This document shows positions 43,459-51,735 of a DNA stretch of 64,000 nt, piece after piece. The stretch comes from DATAES01 sp963721305 (GTDB lineage Bacteria > Actinomycetota > Acidimicrobiia > Acidimicrobiales > JACDCH01), in contig CAVRIR010000003.1 in the NCBI GenBank assembly GCA_963721305.1, forward strand, positions 310,001-374,000, in the 5' to 3' direction. Each line of letters opens with the position of its first letter. Within the stretch, counting starts at the first letter, position 1. The notes under the pieces are model-generated. The model was not told the DNA's origin and did no database searches. It was given only the letters and a program-made list of their open reading frames with translations. The position numbers and the translations under genes are program-made.

Positions 43459-44721
43459 ATGAGCGCGCCGCGCACGATCCTGCATGTCGACATGGACGCG
43501 TTCTTCGTGTCGGTCGAGTTGCTGCGCCGACCTGAGCTGCGCGGCCAGCCGGTGATCGTCGGCGGGACCGGCGAGCGCGGCGTGGTCGCCGCGGCGAGCT
43601 ACGAGGCGCGCCACTACGGGATCCATTCCGCGATGCCGTCGACACGGGCGCGACGCCTGTGCCCGCACGCGGTGTTCTTGCCGGGTGATCATCAGCACTA
43701 CGGCGAGGTGAGCGGCCGGGTGATGTCGATCTTCGAGTCGTTCACGCCTCTGGTCGAGCCGATCAGCCTGGACGAGGCGTTCCTCGACGTGACCGGGGCG
43801 CACCGGCTTCACGGCGAAGGGCACGTGATCGCCGCCGCGATACGTGAGCGGGTGCAGGCCGAGGAGGGGCTGGCGTGCTCTGTCGGCGTCGCGCCCAACA
43901 AGTTCCTCGCCAAGCTCGCGTCGGAGGCGGCCAAGCCGAAAGCGTCCGCCGGTGGTCCGGTGCCCGGTCTCGGCGTGAAGATCGTCGCGCTCGGGGAGGA
44001 GCTGACGTTCCTCCATCCACTACCCGTGCAAGCGCTGTGGGGCGTCGGGCCGAAGACGCTCGAAAAGCTGCGTCGGCGCGGGATCTCGACCGTCGGCGAC
44101 CTCGCCGGACTCGACGAGGAGGATGCGAGCGCGTTGCTCGGCCACGCGAATGGACGCCATCTGCACCAGCTGGCGCGGGCCGTCGACGACCGTGCCGTGG
44201 TTCCGGAGCAGCGGCCGAAGTCCGTCGGCCACGAGGAGACGTTCGCCCGGGACCACCACGAGCTCGAGACGCTGGAACGCGAAGCGGTCCGCATGGCGGA
44301 TGCCGTCGGGGCGCGGCTCCGGCGTCACGAGCTCGCCGGGCGGACGGTCACGATCAAGGTCCGCTTTCACGATTTCCGCACGATCACCCGGGCCGTGACA
44401 CTGCCGGCGGCGGTCGACAGCGGACCCGCTATCGCTCGGGCGGCGAAGGACCTGCTGGCACTGGTGGATCCGTCGACCGGCGTGCGCCTCCTCGGCGTTT
44501 CGGTGAGCAACCTGGCCGACGACGGCGCGCGCCAGCTGAGCCTCGAGGAGAGCATCCAGCCCGGCTGGGACGATGCGAGCAAAGCGGTCGACGACATTCG
44601 CCACCGCTTCGGTGACGACGCCATCGTGCCCGCCGCGCTGCGTGGTCCCGACGGGATCCGTGTCAAGCGCCGGGGTGACCAGCAGTGGGGTCCGGAGGCC
44701 CACCACGAGGGCTCATCCTGA
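43459..44721 (+). CDS. dinB: DNA polymerase IV (Y family)
   Basis: 420 residues. The palm acidic sites are HVDMDAFFVSVE and SLDEAFLDVTG; YEARHYGIHSAMPS and SVGVAPNKFLAKLASEAAKP are Y-family signatures, LWGVGPKTLEKLRRRGI is the helix-hairpin-helix thumb, and the little finger begins near SVGHEETFARD. RQLSLEES may be the clamp-binding motif. It copies damaged DNA with low fidelity. I see no convincing actinobacterial LexA box upstream. The gene is followed by DUF3040, as in related genomes. Confidence 0.9.
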   Translation: MSAPRTILHVDMDAFFVSVELLRRPELRGQPVIVGGTGERGVVAAASYEARHYGIHSAMPSTRARRLCPHAVFLPGDHQHYGEVSGRVMSIFESFTPLVEPISLDEAFLDVTGAHRLHGEGHVIAAAIRERVQAEEGLACSVGVAPNKFLAKLASEAAKPKASAGGPVPGLGVKIVALGEELTFLHPLPVQALWGVGPKTLEKLRRRGISTVGDLAGLDEEDASALLGHANGRHLHQLARAVDDRAVVPEQRPKSVGHEETFARDHHELETLEREAVRMADAVGARLRRHELAGRTVTIKVRFHDFRTITRAVTLPAAVDSGPAIARAAKDLLALVDPSTGVRLLGVSVSNLADDGARQLSLEESIQPGWDDASKAVDDIRHRFGDDAIVPAALRGPDGIRVKRRGDQQWGPEAHHEGSS

Positions 44722-44812
44722 CCAAAACCTGGTATCGACGCGTTGTTGACCCCAGGTTCCTGTGCGAGACTCTTTCGTAGACGGCGCGTCGACCACGACC
44801 GGGGGTAGAGCG

Positions 44813-45202
44813 GTGCCGCTCTCCGAAGACGAACAGCGCATCTTGCATCAAATCGAGCAGCAGTTCTACGAAACTGACCCTGCTCTGGCCCGCGCTGTCG
44901 GCTCGACGAGCCTCTACAAGCACGCATTCCGGCAGATCAAGTGGGCCACGCTGACGTTCCTCGTCGGCGTCGGCATTCTCGTCTACTCGCTGGTCGGGCT
45001 CGGTTACCTCGCGGCGTTCGTGGGGTTCCTGGTCATGTTCGCCTCCGTGCTCTGGTTCGAGCACAACGCCCGCAAGCTCGGTCGAGCGGGGCTGCAGCAG
45101 GTGACCTCCTCGATGCGGGCCGCCGGCATCCGGGATGCCTTCGGCAACACGCGCAACCGCATGCGCGAGCGGTTCCGCCGCGACGACGACTCGTCCGCCT
45201 GA
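44813..45202 (+). CDS. DUF3040 membrane protein
   Basis: About 129 residues from the GTG at 44813; VPLSEDEQRILHQIEQQFY is the diagnostic start of DUF3040. Two membrane segments follow (TLTFLVGVGILVYSLVGLG, LAAFVGFLVMFASVLWFE) and a basic tail. The family is actinobacterial and found near dinB and mraZ; the function is unknown. A 7-bp inverted repeat (AACCTGG at 44726, CCAGGTT at 44752) brackets a TTGACC upstream and may be an operator. Confidence 0.83.
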   Translation: MPLSEDEQRILHQIEQQFYETDPALARAVGSTSLYKHAFRQIKWATLTFLVGVGILVYSLVGLGYLAAFVGFLVMFASVLWFEHNARKLGRAGLQQVTSSMRAAGIRDAFGNTRNRMRERFRRDDDSSA

Positions 45203-45256
45203 CCACCGCCGCGTCACCGTCGCCGCTGCCGCGCGCCCTCGCGCCCCATCGCGTCC

Positions 45257-45368
45257 ATCACATTGATGTCTGAGCCACCGTTTCGGTGGCTGTGCCATCA
45301 CAGATCCAGGACCCCGCGGTTCTGTGACGTCTGAGCGACCGTTTCGGTGGCTACGCCATCAATGTGAT
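45257..45368. repeat. composite palindromic repeat (family B) between convergent genes
   Basis: Outer arms ATCACATTGATG (45257-45268) and CATCAATGTGAT (45357-45368) are perfect 12-bp reverse complements. Inside are two direct repeats of about 36 bp, each with the hairpin AGCCACCG-TTT-CGGTGGCT (one mismatch in copy two), starting near 45265 and 45326. A further pair, TCACAGA and TCTGTGA, lies in the middle. The stop codon of the transglutaminase gene lies inside the right arm. Confidence 0.8.
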
Positions 45369-47722
45369 CGAGGGGGTGCCGCCGAGGACGGGACGTGGAA
45401 GATCTCGATCGACGGCAACTCGCTCGCGCCGAGGCTGGCGCGATGGCGGTGGGTCGTGCGGACCCGGCGGTCGGGCGGGCGGGGGTCGAGGGCGGCGAGC
45501 ATCCGCTGCTGGCGGGTGCTCTGCTTGCGGACCGTCGACGTGACGTCATCGCTCAGACCGAGCGCGGTCTCGGCTTCGTCCTCGTCGACACCCTCGACGG
45601 AGTAGTCCGCCGCGGTCACGAGGTCGGCGAGCACGGGGAAGCCGCTCGCGCCGAGGGTCCGGCTGGCGCGCCGGCCGAACTCCGTGGCCGTCTCGGACCG
45701 CCACGGGGCGACACCGAGGAGCTGCGCCGCCTCGACGCTCTCCTGCCACGCGAGGCGGACCTGGTCGTCCGGTTGCGTCGCCCCTCGTCGTCGTCGGCGG
45801 CGATACAGGCCGTAGGCGAGGGGAACGACGATCACGTAGATGATGCCGAGCACGAGAAGGATCCCCGCGCCGAGCAGCACATGACCGCCGAAACGGTCGA
45901 ACGACCAGAACGACGGCTGCGGTCCGCGCTGGAGGTTGCTGTTGGTGCCGGAATCGCTGTTGTCCTGCTCACGCGGGCGGGTCGTCGCAACGGAGTCCGC
46001 GGTCGCAGGTGCCGTCGTCGCCGGCAACGTCGTTGCCCCGCCGACGCCCGTCGCCTGCTGTTCGGGAACATGCGTGTACTGCTGCGCGCCCGGTGCGCCG
46101 CGGCTCGGGGTCGGCTCGAACAACACCCATCCCTGGCCGGCGAGATAGACCTCGGGCCACGCGTGCGCATGCTCGCCCTTCACGTGATAGGTCCCAGGCT
46201 TCGACGGATCCTCGTCGCCCGGCGTGAAGCCCACTGCGACACGTGTCGGCATTCCGATGGAACGCGCCATCACCGCGAACGTCCCGGCGAACTGCTCGCA
46301 GTAGCCGCGCCGGGTGTTGAAGAGGAAGTCGTCGATCGCGTCGTCACTCTGACCAGGAGGCACGTTGAGGTCGTACGTGAAGTTGTCGCGGAAGTAGTTC
46401 TGCAACGCGAGCGCCTTGTCGTACGGCGTCGTCTTGCCGGCCGTGACGCGAACCGCTTCGTCGTGCACGCGCGGGTCGACCGACGCCGGCAACTTCGTGT
46501 CGACGTCCTCGATGGACGAAGGGACGGGACTCGTCGCGGCAGCGAGCTGCTTCGGATCGAACACGGGTAGCGCCGACTGCACGCTGTACGTGCGTCCATT
46601 CGCGTTGGGCACGCTGGTCCCGACGATGAGCGTCGAGCTGTCGGGCTCGTACCGGACGCTCGTGTTGCCGGCGTTGATGCTGCGGGGCTCGAACGCCGCG
46701 GGGAGCCAGATGGTGTCGAGCTCGGTGATCGTGAACGTCTGCTGAGCGACGACCGTGTTGACGTCGTTCGGCACCCGCTTCGGCAACGAGCCCGACTCGC
46801 GCTCGTACGATCCGCTCGACGACCAGATGTTGCCGTCGAACTGGTCGAGCGACGTGAGGCGCCAGTACGCGCGCTGATTGCTCTGAACGGTGAACAGCTC
46901 GAGGTTCGACTGGCTCACCAGCCGCTCTCTGATGTCGACGAACGGACTGATGGTCGTGCGTGAACCGGGTCCGTCACCGTCGCCGTTGCGCCATCCGACG
47001 AGTGCCTGCGACTGCGCCTGCGGCAGGTTGGGTCCGATGATCACTGCTGTGATGACGGCGAGCGCCGCGAGCGCGGCGCCGGCGCGCAGCAACGAGTTCG
47101 TCCCGCGTTGGACGTCGGTCGACACCCAACCGGCGCTCGACTGCTGGCGGGTGACACGGTGGACGAGGAGAAAAGCGAAGGCGCCGGCCAGGTACATGGC
47201 GGACGCCGTGATCTGGCCGTGCTGCGACGCGAAGAGCGACGAGAAGATGAAGACGGTTCCCGTCGGGACCACCGCTTCGAAAGGAACCCACAGCCGGAAC
47301 GCCGCCCAATCGGCCACGAAAGCCGCCCACCACAAACCGAGCGCGGCCAGCAGCAGGAACGGGCGGATGGCCTGTGTCGGCGCCTGCACGATCTCGAAGA
47401 GGTGCCCGAGGTCGCTGAGGTCCTGACGCGCGGCGTTGAAGGTCGTCGCGGTCGGGATGCCCACGATCGTCGTGCCGCCGTAGAAGACGACGCCGATCGT
47501 CAGCAACATGGCGCCGATCGATACGGCGAGCGAGCTCGGGACGCCCCAGCCGGCGCGACGGGTCACGATCGACACGCCGTGCGCCACGATCACGATGATG
47601 GCGAGTTGCGGGAAGAAGCTGCCCCGGCTGAACAGCCGCCACAGCCCGGCGACGGTCGCCAACGACAGGAACACGAGCGCGCCTTCGGCGACCGGCAGCA
47701 GCGGCCGGACCTTGCGGCTCAT
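45359..47722 (-). CDS. TgpA-like membrane transglutaminase
   Basis: 787 residues. Six or so N-terminal membrane helices, a large extracytoplasmic region, then the papain-like transglutaminase core: Cys in RRGYCEQFAGTFAVMARSIG, His in GEHAHAWPEVYLAGQGW and FEPTPSRG where Asp is usual. A Thr-rich linker, one more membrane helix and a cytoplasmic DUF4129-like tail (VRLAWQESVEAAQLLG, ATEFGRRA) follow. Its ATG overlaps the DUF58 gene by 4 bp. The triple MoxR-DUF58-transglutaminase is a common operon thought to act in assembly of envelope complexes. Confidence 0.86.
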   Translation of the reverse strand: MSRKVRPLLPVAEGALVFLSLATVAGLWRLFSRGSFFPQLAIIVIVAHGVSIVTRRAGWGVPSSLAVSIGAMLLTIGVVFYGGTTIVGIPTATTFNAARQDLSDLGHLFEIVQAPTQAIRPFLLLAALGLWWAAFVADWAAFRLWVPFEAVVPTGTVFIFSSLFASQHGQITASAMYLAGAFAFLLVHRVTRQQSSAGWVSTDVQRGTNSLLRAGAALAALAVITAVIIGPNLPQAQSQALVGWRNGDGDGPGSRTTISPFVDIRERLVSQSNLELFTVQSNQRAYWRLTSLDQFDGNIWSSSGSYERESGSLPKRVPNDVNTVVAQQTFTITELDTIWLPAAFEPRSINAGNTSVRYEPDSSTLIVGTSVPNANGRTYSVQSALPVFDPKQLAAATSPVPSSIEDVDTKLPASVDPRVHDEAVRVTAGKTTPYDKALALQNYFRDNFTYDLNVPPGQSDDAIDDFLFNTRRGYCEQFAGTFAVMARSIGMPTRVAVGFTPGDEDPSKPGTYHVKGEHAHAWPEVYLAGQGWVLFEPTPSRGAPGAQQYTHVPEQQATGVGGATTLPATTAPATADSVATTRPREQDNSDSGTNSNLQRGPQPSFWSFDRFGGHVLLGAGILLVLGIIYVIVVPLAYGLYRRRRRRGATQPDDQVRLAWQESVEAAQLLGVAPWRSETATEFGRRASRTLGASGFPVLADLVTAADYSVEGVDEDEAETALGLSDDVTSTVRKQSTRQQRMLAALDPRPPDRRVRTTHRHRASLGASELPSIEIFHVPSSAAPPRSH

Positions 47723-48924
47723 CGGCGCGCCCCTGCAGCCAGCGCGCGGGCGGAGCGCTGGAACGCGCTGTTCCACGCCTGAGCGAAGGGCACTTGACCC
47801 GTGACCCGGATGAACCCGGGACCGACGAGACCGCCCGGCTCGCTCGGGGCGGCTGCGTCCCACGACGAGCGATGGAACTGCACGATCGTGGCGGCACCGA
47901 ACTGGCCGCGGAGCCGGGCCAGCGATGCGAGCTCCGGTTCGGCGATCGCGCCGACCACGGCGACGACTCCGCCGCCGTGACCCGTCGCTCGCACGGCCTC
48001 GATCGTGCCCCGCAACGTGCCGCCCGAGGTCGCGGGCACGGTGGCCAGGAACTCCATGATCGCCTCGGCATGCGGCGTGCCCGCGGCGAAGCCGAGGTCG
48101 GTGCCGTCGGTGGTGATCAGGCGCACGAGGTCGCGTCGCTTCCAGCTCGCGGTGACGATGCTCGCGGCAGCCGACACCGCGAGCTCGAAGGACTCGGCGG
48201 TGTGGCTGCTGCGGCGCACGTCGAGCAGCACCGTCATCCGTCCCTGCCAGGGCAACTCGTCCTGGCGCACCATCAGCTCGTCGCGGCGGGCCGTCGACTT
48301 CCAGTGCACCCTGCGCAGGTCGTCGCCGACCACGTACGGACGCAGCGCGTAGAAGTCCTCGCCAGCGCGCCCGAGCGCGGATGGATGGTCAGCCCCGGCG
48401 TGCGGGTCGTCGCCGGTGGTGTGGGGGACCGGAACGATGTCGTCCACCCACGGGAACACCGTGAGCTCGGAAACGGGCGCCGCGGTGGTCGCGGACGAGG
48501 CGACCCCGAACGGATCGGTCACCACGACGTCGAGTGGCCCGATCTCGATGATGCCGCGCCGCTCCGTCGGCAGCTTGTACGCCGCGCGCGCACTCACGCC
48601 TGGTTCCAGCGGGCCGAGCAGGAGATCGGCGCCCCGTGTGCCGGTGACGGGGTCGAACATCCGGACCACCGGCGTCGCCCGCGTTCCGAGGTTCAAGACC
48701 GACAGCTCGACCTTGCTGGGGCTGCCTGCATAGACGCGCGGCGGCGTGACGGTCCGCTCGACGTCGAGCCGAAGCCGCGTGATCGACACTGCGATGATCG
48801 AGAAGAGCATCAGCGCGAGCGCGGCGGCGCCGAGGATGAACAGCTCGAGCACCCCGAGCACCCGGCCAGCGGCGATCAGAGCGATCGCTCCGAACGTGAC
48901 GACCCAGCCTTGCCGGGTCAGCAT
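47719..48924 (-). CDS. DUF58 protein (vWA-like)
   Basis: 401 residues: two N-terminal membrane helices, then a beta-rich domain, then the DUF58 signature EDFYALRPYVVGDDLRRVHW followed by KSTARRDELMVRQ, and a vWA-like core (RMTVLLDVRRSSHTAESFEL). DUF58 proteins pair with MoxR ATPases and may bind metal-dependent partners. It lies 28 bp downstream of moxR and overlaps the transglutaminase gene. Confidence 0.85.
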   Translation of the reverse strand: MLTRQGWVVTFGAIALIAAGRVLGVLELFILGAAALALMLFSIIAVSITRLRLDVERTVTPPRVYAGSPSKVELSVLNLGTRATPVVRMFDPVTGTRGADLLLGPLEPGVSARAAYKLPTERRGIIEIGPLDVVVTDPFGVASSATTAAPVSELTVFPWVDDIVPVPHTTGDDPHAGADHPSALGRAGEDFYALRPYVVGDDLRRVHWKSTARRDELMVRQDELPWQGRMTVLLDVRRSSHTAESFELAVSAAASIVTASWKRRDLVRLITTDGTDLGFAAGTPHAEAIMEFLATVPATSGGTLRGTIEAVRATGHGGGVVAVVGAIAEPELASLARLRGQFGAATIVQFHRSSWDAAAPSEPGGLVGPGFIRVTGQVPFAQAWNSAFQRSARALAAGARR

Positions 48925-48952
48925 CCGCGGACCTCGGCGCCGCGGGGCGCGC

Positions 48953-49924
48953 TCACTGCGCTCGAGTGCTCGGTACGGGCACGACGCGCAGCACCTCGCC
49001 GATCACGTCGGCCGAGCGCATGCCGGCGAGCTGTGCCTCGGGCGTGACGATGAGGCGGTGCGCGAGCAAGGGTTCGGCCAGCGCCTTGATGTCGTCGGGC
49101 ACGACGTAGTTCCGTCCCGCTGCGGCCGCTCGCGTGCGCGCCACGCGCTGCAGGTTCAGCGAGGCGCGCGGCGACATGCCCACCGCCAGTCGAGGATGTC
49201 GGCGCGTCGCGTCCGCCAGCTCGACCACGTACCCCTTGAGGCTCGGCGCCAGGTGAACCGTGCGGGTCGTCGCGATCATCTCCTGCACCTCGGTCGCCGA
49301 CACGATCGGATTGAGGTCGTCGAGCGCGTCGTGATCGCCGTGGGTATCGAGCATCTCGAGTTCTGCATCGCGCGCTGGGTATCCGATCGAGATCCGCATG
49401 AGGAACCGGTCGAGCTGGCTCTCGGGTAGTGGATACGTGCCTTCGTGCTCTATCGGATTTTGCGTCGCGATCACCATGAACGGCGACTCGAGCCGGTAGG
49501 TCGTGCCGTCGACCGTGACCTGGTTCTCCGCCATGGCCTCGAGCAGGGCCGACTGCGTCTTCGGTGAGGCGCGGTTGATCTCGTCGCCGAGGACGATGTT
49601 GGCGAAGATCGGACCAGGGCGGTACTCGAAGTCGCCGGTCTCGCGGTTGTAGACGCTGACCCCGACGACATCGGACGGCAGCAGATCAGGCGTGAACTGC
49701 ACCCGTCCGAAGCTGCACTTGATGGACATGGCGAGCGCCTTGGCGAGGCTGGTCTTGCCGACTCCGGGCACGTCCTCGACCAGCAAGTGACCCTCTGCGA
49801 GCATGCAGAGCAGCGCCAGTTGGACGACCTCGACCTTGCCTTGGATCACGCGCTCGACGTTGCTGACGATCGAGCCGAAGGCGTCCGCGAACGCGGTCAT
49901 CGGCTCGGCTGTCTGACGCGCCAT
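48953..49924 (-). CDS. MoxR-family AAA+ ATPase
   Basis: 323 residues. Walker A is VEDVPGVGKTSLAKALA, Walker B IVLGDEINRASPKTQSAL, sensor 1 VIATQNPIEHEGTYPLPESQ and sensor 2 is near GMSPRASLNLQ. MoxR ATPases act as chaperones for assembly of protein complexes, typically with the vWA protein encoded next. TAACCT on the minus strand (49931-49936) ends 6 nt before the ATG; this hexamer overlaps the ROK promoter. Confidence 0.9.
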   Translation of the reverse strand: MARQTAEPMTAFADAFGSIVSNVERVIQGKVEVVQLALLCMLAEGHLLVEDVPGVGKTSLAKALAMSIKCSFGRVQFTPDLLPSDVVGVSVYNRETGDFEYRPGPIFANIVLGDEINRASPKTQSALLEAMAENQVTVDGTTYRLESPFMVIATQNPIEHEGTYPLPESQLDRFLMRISIGYPARDAELEMLDTHGDHDALDDLNPIVSATEVQEMIATTRTVHLAPSLKGYVVELADATRRHPRLAVGMSPRASLNLQRVARTRAAAAGRNYVVPDDIKALAEPLLAHRLIVTPEAQLAGMRSADVIGEVLRVVPVPSTRAQ

Positions 49925-49930
49925 CGCCGA

Positions 49931-49940
49931 AGGTTACGTT
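49931..49940. promoter_or_regulatory. shared-TA bidirectional promoter core
   Basis: The core AGGTTACGTT reads TAACCT on the minus strand (49931-49936) and TACGTT on the plus strand (49935-49940), sharing one TA. The hexamers lie 6 and 8 nt from the moxR and ROK start codons, whose gap is just 24 bp. It has the same ANNNTANNNT plan as the core at 39195-39204. Confidence 0.7.
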
Positions 49941-49948
49941 GTCCGACC

Positions 49949-50818
49949 GTGGGGTCCGTCCTCGCGGTCGACATTGGCGGCACGAAGATGGCGGCGGGGG
50001 TCGTCGACGCGCAGGGTTCGATCGCTGCTCGCGTCGAAGCGTCCACGCCCGAGACCGAGGATCGCGAGCGTTTGTGGTCGGCGTTGTCCGACTTGATCGA
50101 CTCGCTGCCGCCGGATGTGCGCCGTGACCCGACGGTGGTCGGCGTCGGCTGCGGCGGCCCGATGTCAGCGGGCGGCGAGCTCGTGTCGCCGCTGAACATC
50201 CCTGCGTGGCGCGGGTTCCCGTTGCGTGACCGCCTCGCCACGCTCACGGGCCTGCCGGTGTACGTCGACAACGACGCGAAGGCTCTGGCGCTCGGCGAAG
50301 GATGGGTCGGCGCGGCGCGAGGAGAGCGCAACTTCATCGCGATGGTCGTGTCCACCGGCGTCGGCGGCGGCATCGTCCTCGACGGTCGCTTGCTCGACGG
50401 GGCCACGGGCAACGCCGGTCACATCGGGCACGTGATCGTCGTGCCGGACGGTCGCGTGTGCGCGTGCGGCGCACGGGGTTGCTTGGAGGCCGAAGCATCG
50501 GGCACCGCCATCCTGGCGATGACCGGCCGGCCGCCGCGCGAGGCACCGCGTCAAGTCGTGGAGCGAACGGGAGCCCTGGTCGGCCGCGCGGTCGGATCCG
50601 TCGTCAACTTGTTGGACCTACCGATCGCAGTCGTTGCCGGATCGGTCGCGCTCGGGTACGGCGCACGGTTCTTCGCCGCCGCGCAAGCCGAGCTCGACGC
50701 GGTCGCACGCTTGGAGTTCGCGCGCGGCGCGCGCATCGTTGCCGCCGGTCTCGGTTCCGACGGTCCGCTCGTGGGTGCCGCGGCGGTCGCGCGCGTTGCC
50801 GCTCTCGACCACAGGTAG
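49949..50818 (+). CDS. ROK-family kinase
   Basis: 289 residues. VLAVDIGGTKMAAGVVD is the phosphate loop, VYVDNDAKALALGEGW holds the catalytic Asp, MVVSTGVGGGIVLDG and CACGARGCLEAEASG (zinc site) complete the ROK signature. Substrate is probably a hexose, with the second ROK gene at 26733 as a paralogue. GTG 49949 is supported by the promoter core. The 3' end is covered in antisense by an open extension of the UPF0104 gene. Confidence 0.85.
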   Translation: MGSVLAVDIGGTKMAAGVVDAQGSIAARVEASTPETEDRERLWSALSDLIDSLPPDVRRDPTVVGVGCGGPMSAGGELVSPLNIPAWRGFPLRDRLATLTGLPVYVDNDAKALALGEGWVGAARGERNFIAMVVSTGVGGGIVLDGRLLDGATGNAGHIGHVIVVPDGRVCACGARGCLEAEASGTAILAMTGRPPREAPRQVVERTGALVGRAVGSVVNLLDLPIAVVAGSVALGYGARFFAAAQAELDAVARLEFARGARIVAAGLGSDGPLVGAAAVARVAALDHR

Positions 50819-51693
50819 GCGACGACGCCTGCGGCCACCGGCAGCCAGCACGCGATCAGCCGGTAGATCGCGGTCACGGCGAGCGCCTGCGATGTCGCCG
50901 CGCCGGCGAGCACGAGTGCCCCGGTGAGTCCGGCTTCGACGAACCCGAGACCGCCTGGTGTCACCGGCACCATCCCCGCGGCCGTCGCAGCCATGTACGC
51001 GAACAGGACGACGGCCGGGCTCGGACGCATTCCAACCGCGACCATCGAGGCGTACAGCGCGAAGTAGTCGCCCAGCACGTAACCGACTGCTGTGGCGCAG
51101 ACGAGCACTGGATGGCGGCGGAGCACGATGTGGATCTCCTCGCGCTCGCGCACGATCCGGTCGGCGAGGTCGGGCGGCGGGTGGACGAAGGAGAGGCGGC
51201 GCAGCATCGCCTGGCAGGTGCGGCCCAACCACCGAACCGGGCGATCGCCGCGCAACGCCATGAGGAACAGTGAGATGCACAGCACGAGGAACGCGATCAC
51301 GAGCGCGATGCCGCTCGTCGGATCGACGCTCCGGTCGCCGATCGGGATCAACGCGATCAACGGGAACAGCGCGAGGCCGGCGATCAACGCGACCATGCCG
51401 GTGAACGCGAGGGAAACGATCGCCCTGGTGAAGTCGATGCCGTGCCGGTGCAGCATCCGGATCTGGATGACGGACCCGACCGCGGATCCGGCCGGAAGGG
51501 TGTTGCTGGCGGCGTTTCCGGTGAGCTGCGGTGCCGCGACCTCGGCCCATCCATCGACCCGCAGCACGAGACGTTGCATCGTCCACATCGAGACGAACGT
51601 GATCGCTTCGCAGACGACTGCGACGACGACGAGCGCGAGGTTCGCGTCGAGGACGGAACGAAGCGCGGCCGGTACATCGACGGGTAGGCCCAC
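50551..51693 (-). CDS. UPF0104 (AglD/LPG synthase-like) membrane protein, first of a divergent pair
   Basis: From the GTG at 51693 this has about eight membrane segments. TPGGLGFVEAGLTGALVLAG and the preceding MVPV stretch are the family core, and GNAASNTLPAGSAVGS is the matching loop near the N-terminus. The real protein probably ends soon after VAAGVVAYLWSR near 50815; the frame stays open to 50551 through low-complexity residues antisense to the ROK gene, giving a doubtful 268-bp overlap. Members move or modify lipids. It pairs head to head with the paralogue at 51736, 42 bp away. Confidence 0.72.
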   Translation of the reverse strand: MGLPVDVPAALRSVLDANLALVVVAVVCEAITFVSMWTMQRLVLRVDGWAEVAAPQLTGNAASNTLPAGSAVGSVIQIRMLHRHGIDFTRAIVSLAFTGMVALIAGLALFPLIALIPIGDRSVDPTSGIALVIAFLVLCISLFLMALRGDRPVRWLGRTCQAMLRRLSFVHPPPDLADRIVREREEIHIVLRRHPVLVCATAVGYVLGDYFALYASMVAVGMRPSPAVVLFAYMAATAAGMVPVTPGGLGFVEAGLTGALVLAGAATSQALAVTAIYRLIACWLPVAAGVVAYLWSRAATRATAAAPTSGPSEPRPAATMRAPRANSKRATASSSACAAAKNRAPYPSATDPATTAIGRSNKLTTDPTARPTRAPVRSTT

Positions 51694-51701
51694 AGTTGGT
51701 T

Positions 51702-51725
51702 CTTCCCCGTCCTGCCCCGGGGAAG
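51702..51725. promoter_or_regulatory. inverted repeat in the gap between UPF0104 paralogues
   Basis: CTTCCCCG (51702-51709) and CGGGGAAG (51718-51725) are perfect 8-bp reverse complements 8 bp apart, centred in the 42-bp divergent gap. A shared operator for both genes is plausible. No clear -10 hexamer is visible. Confidence 0.5.
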
Positions 51726-51735
51726 ACTTGGGACC

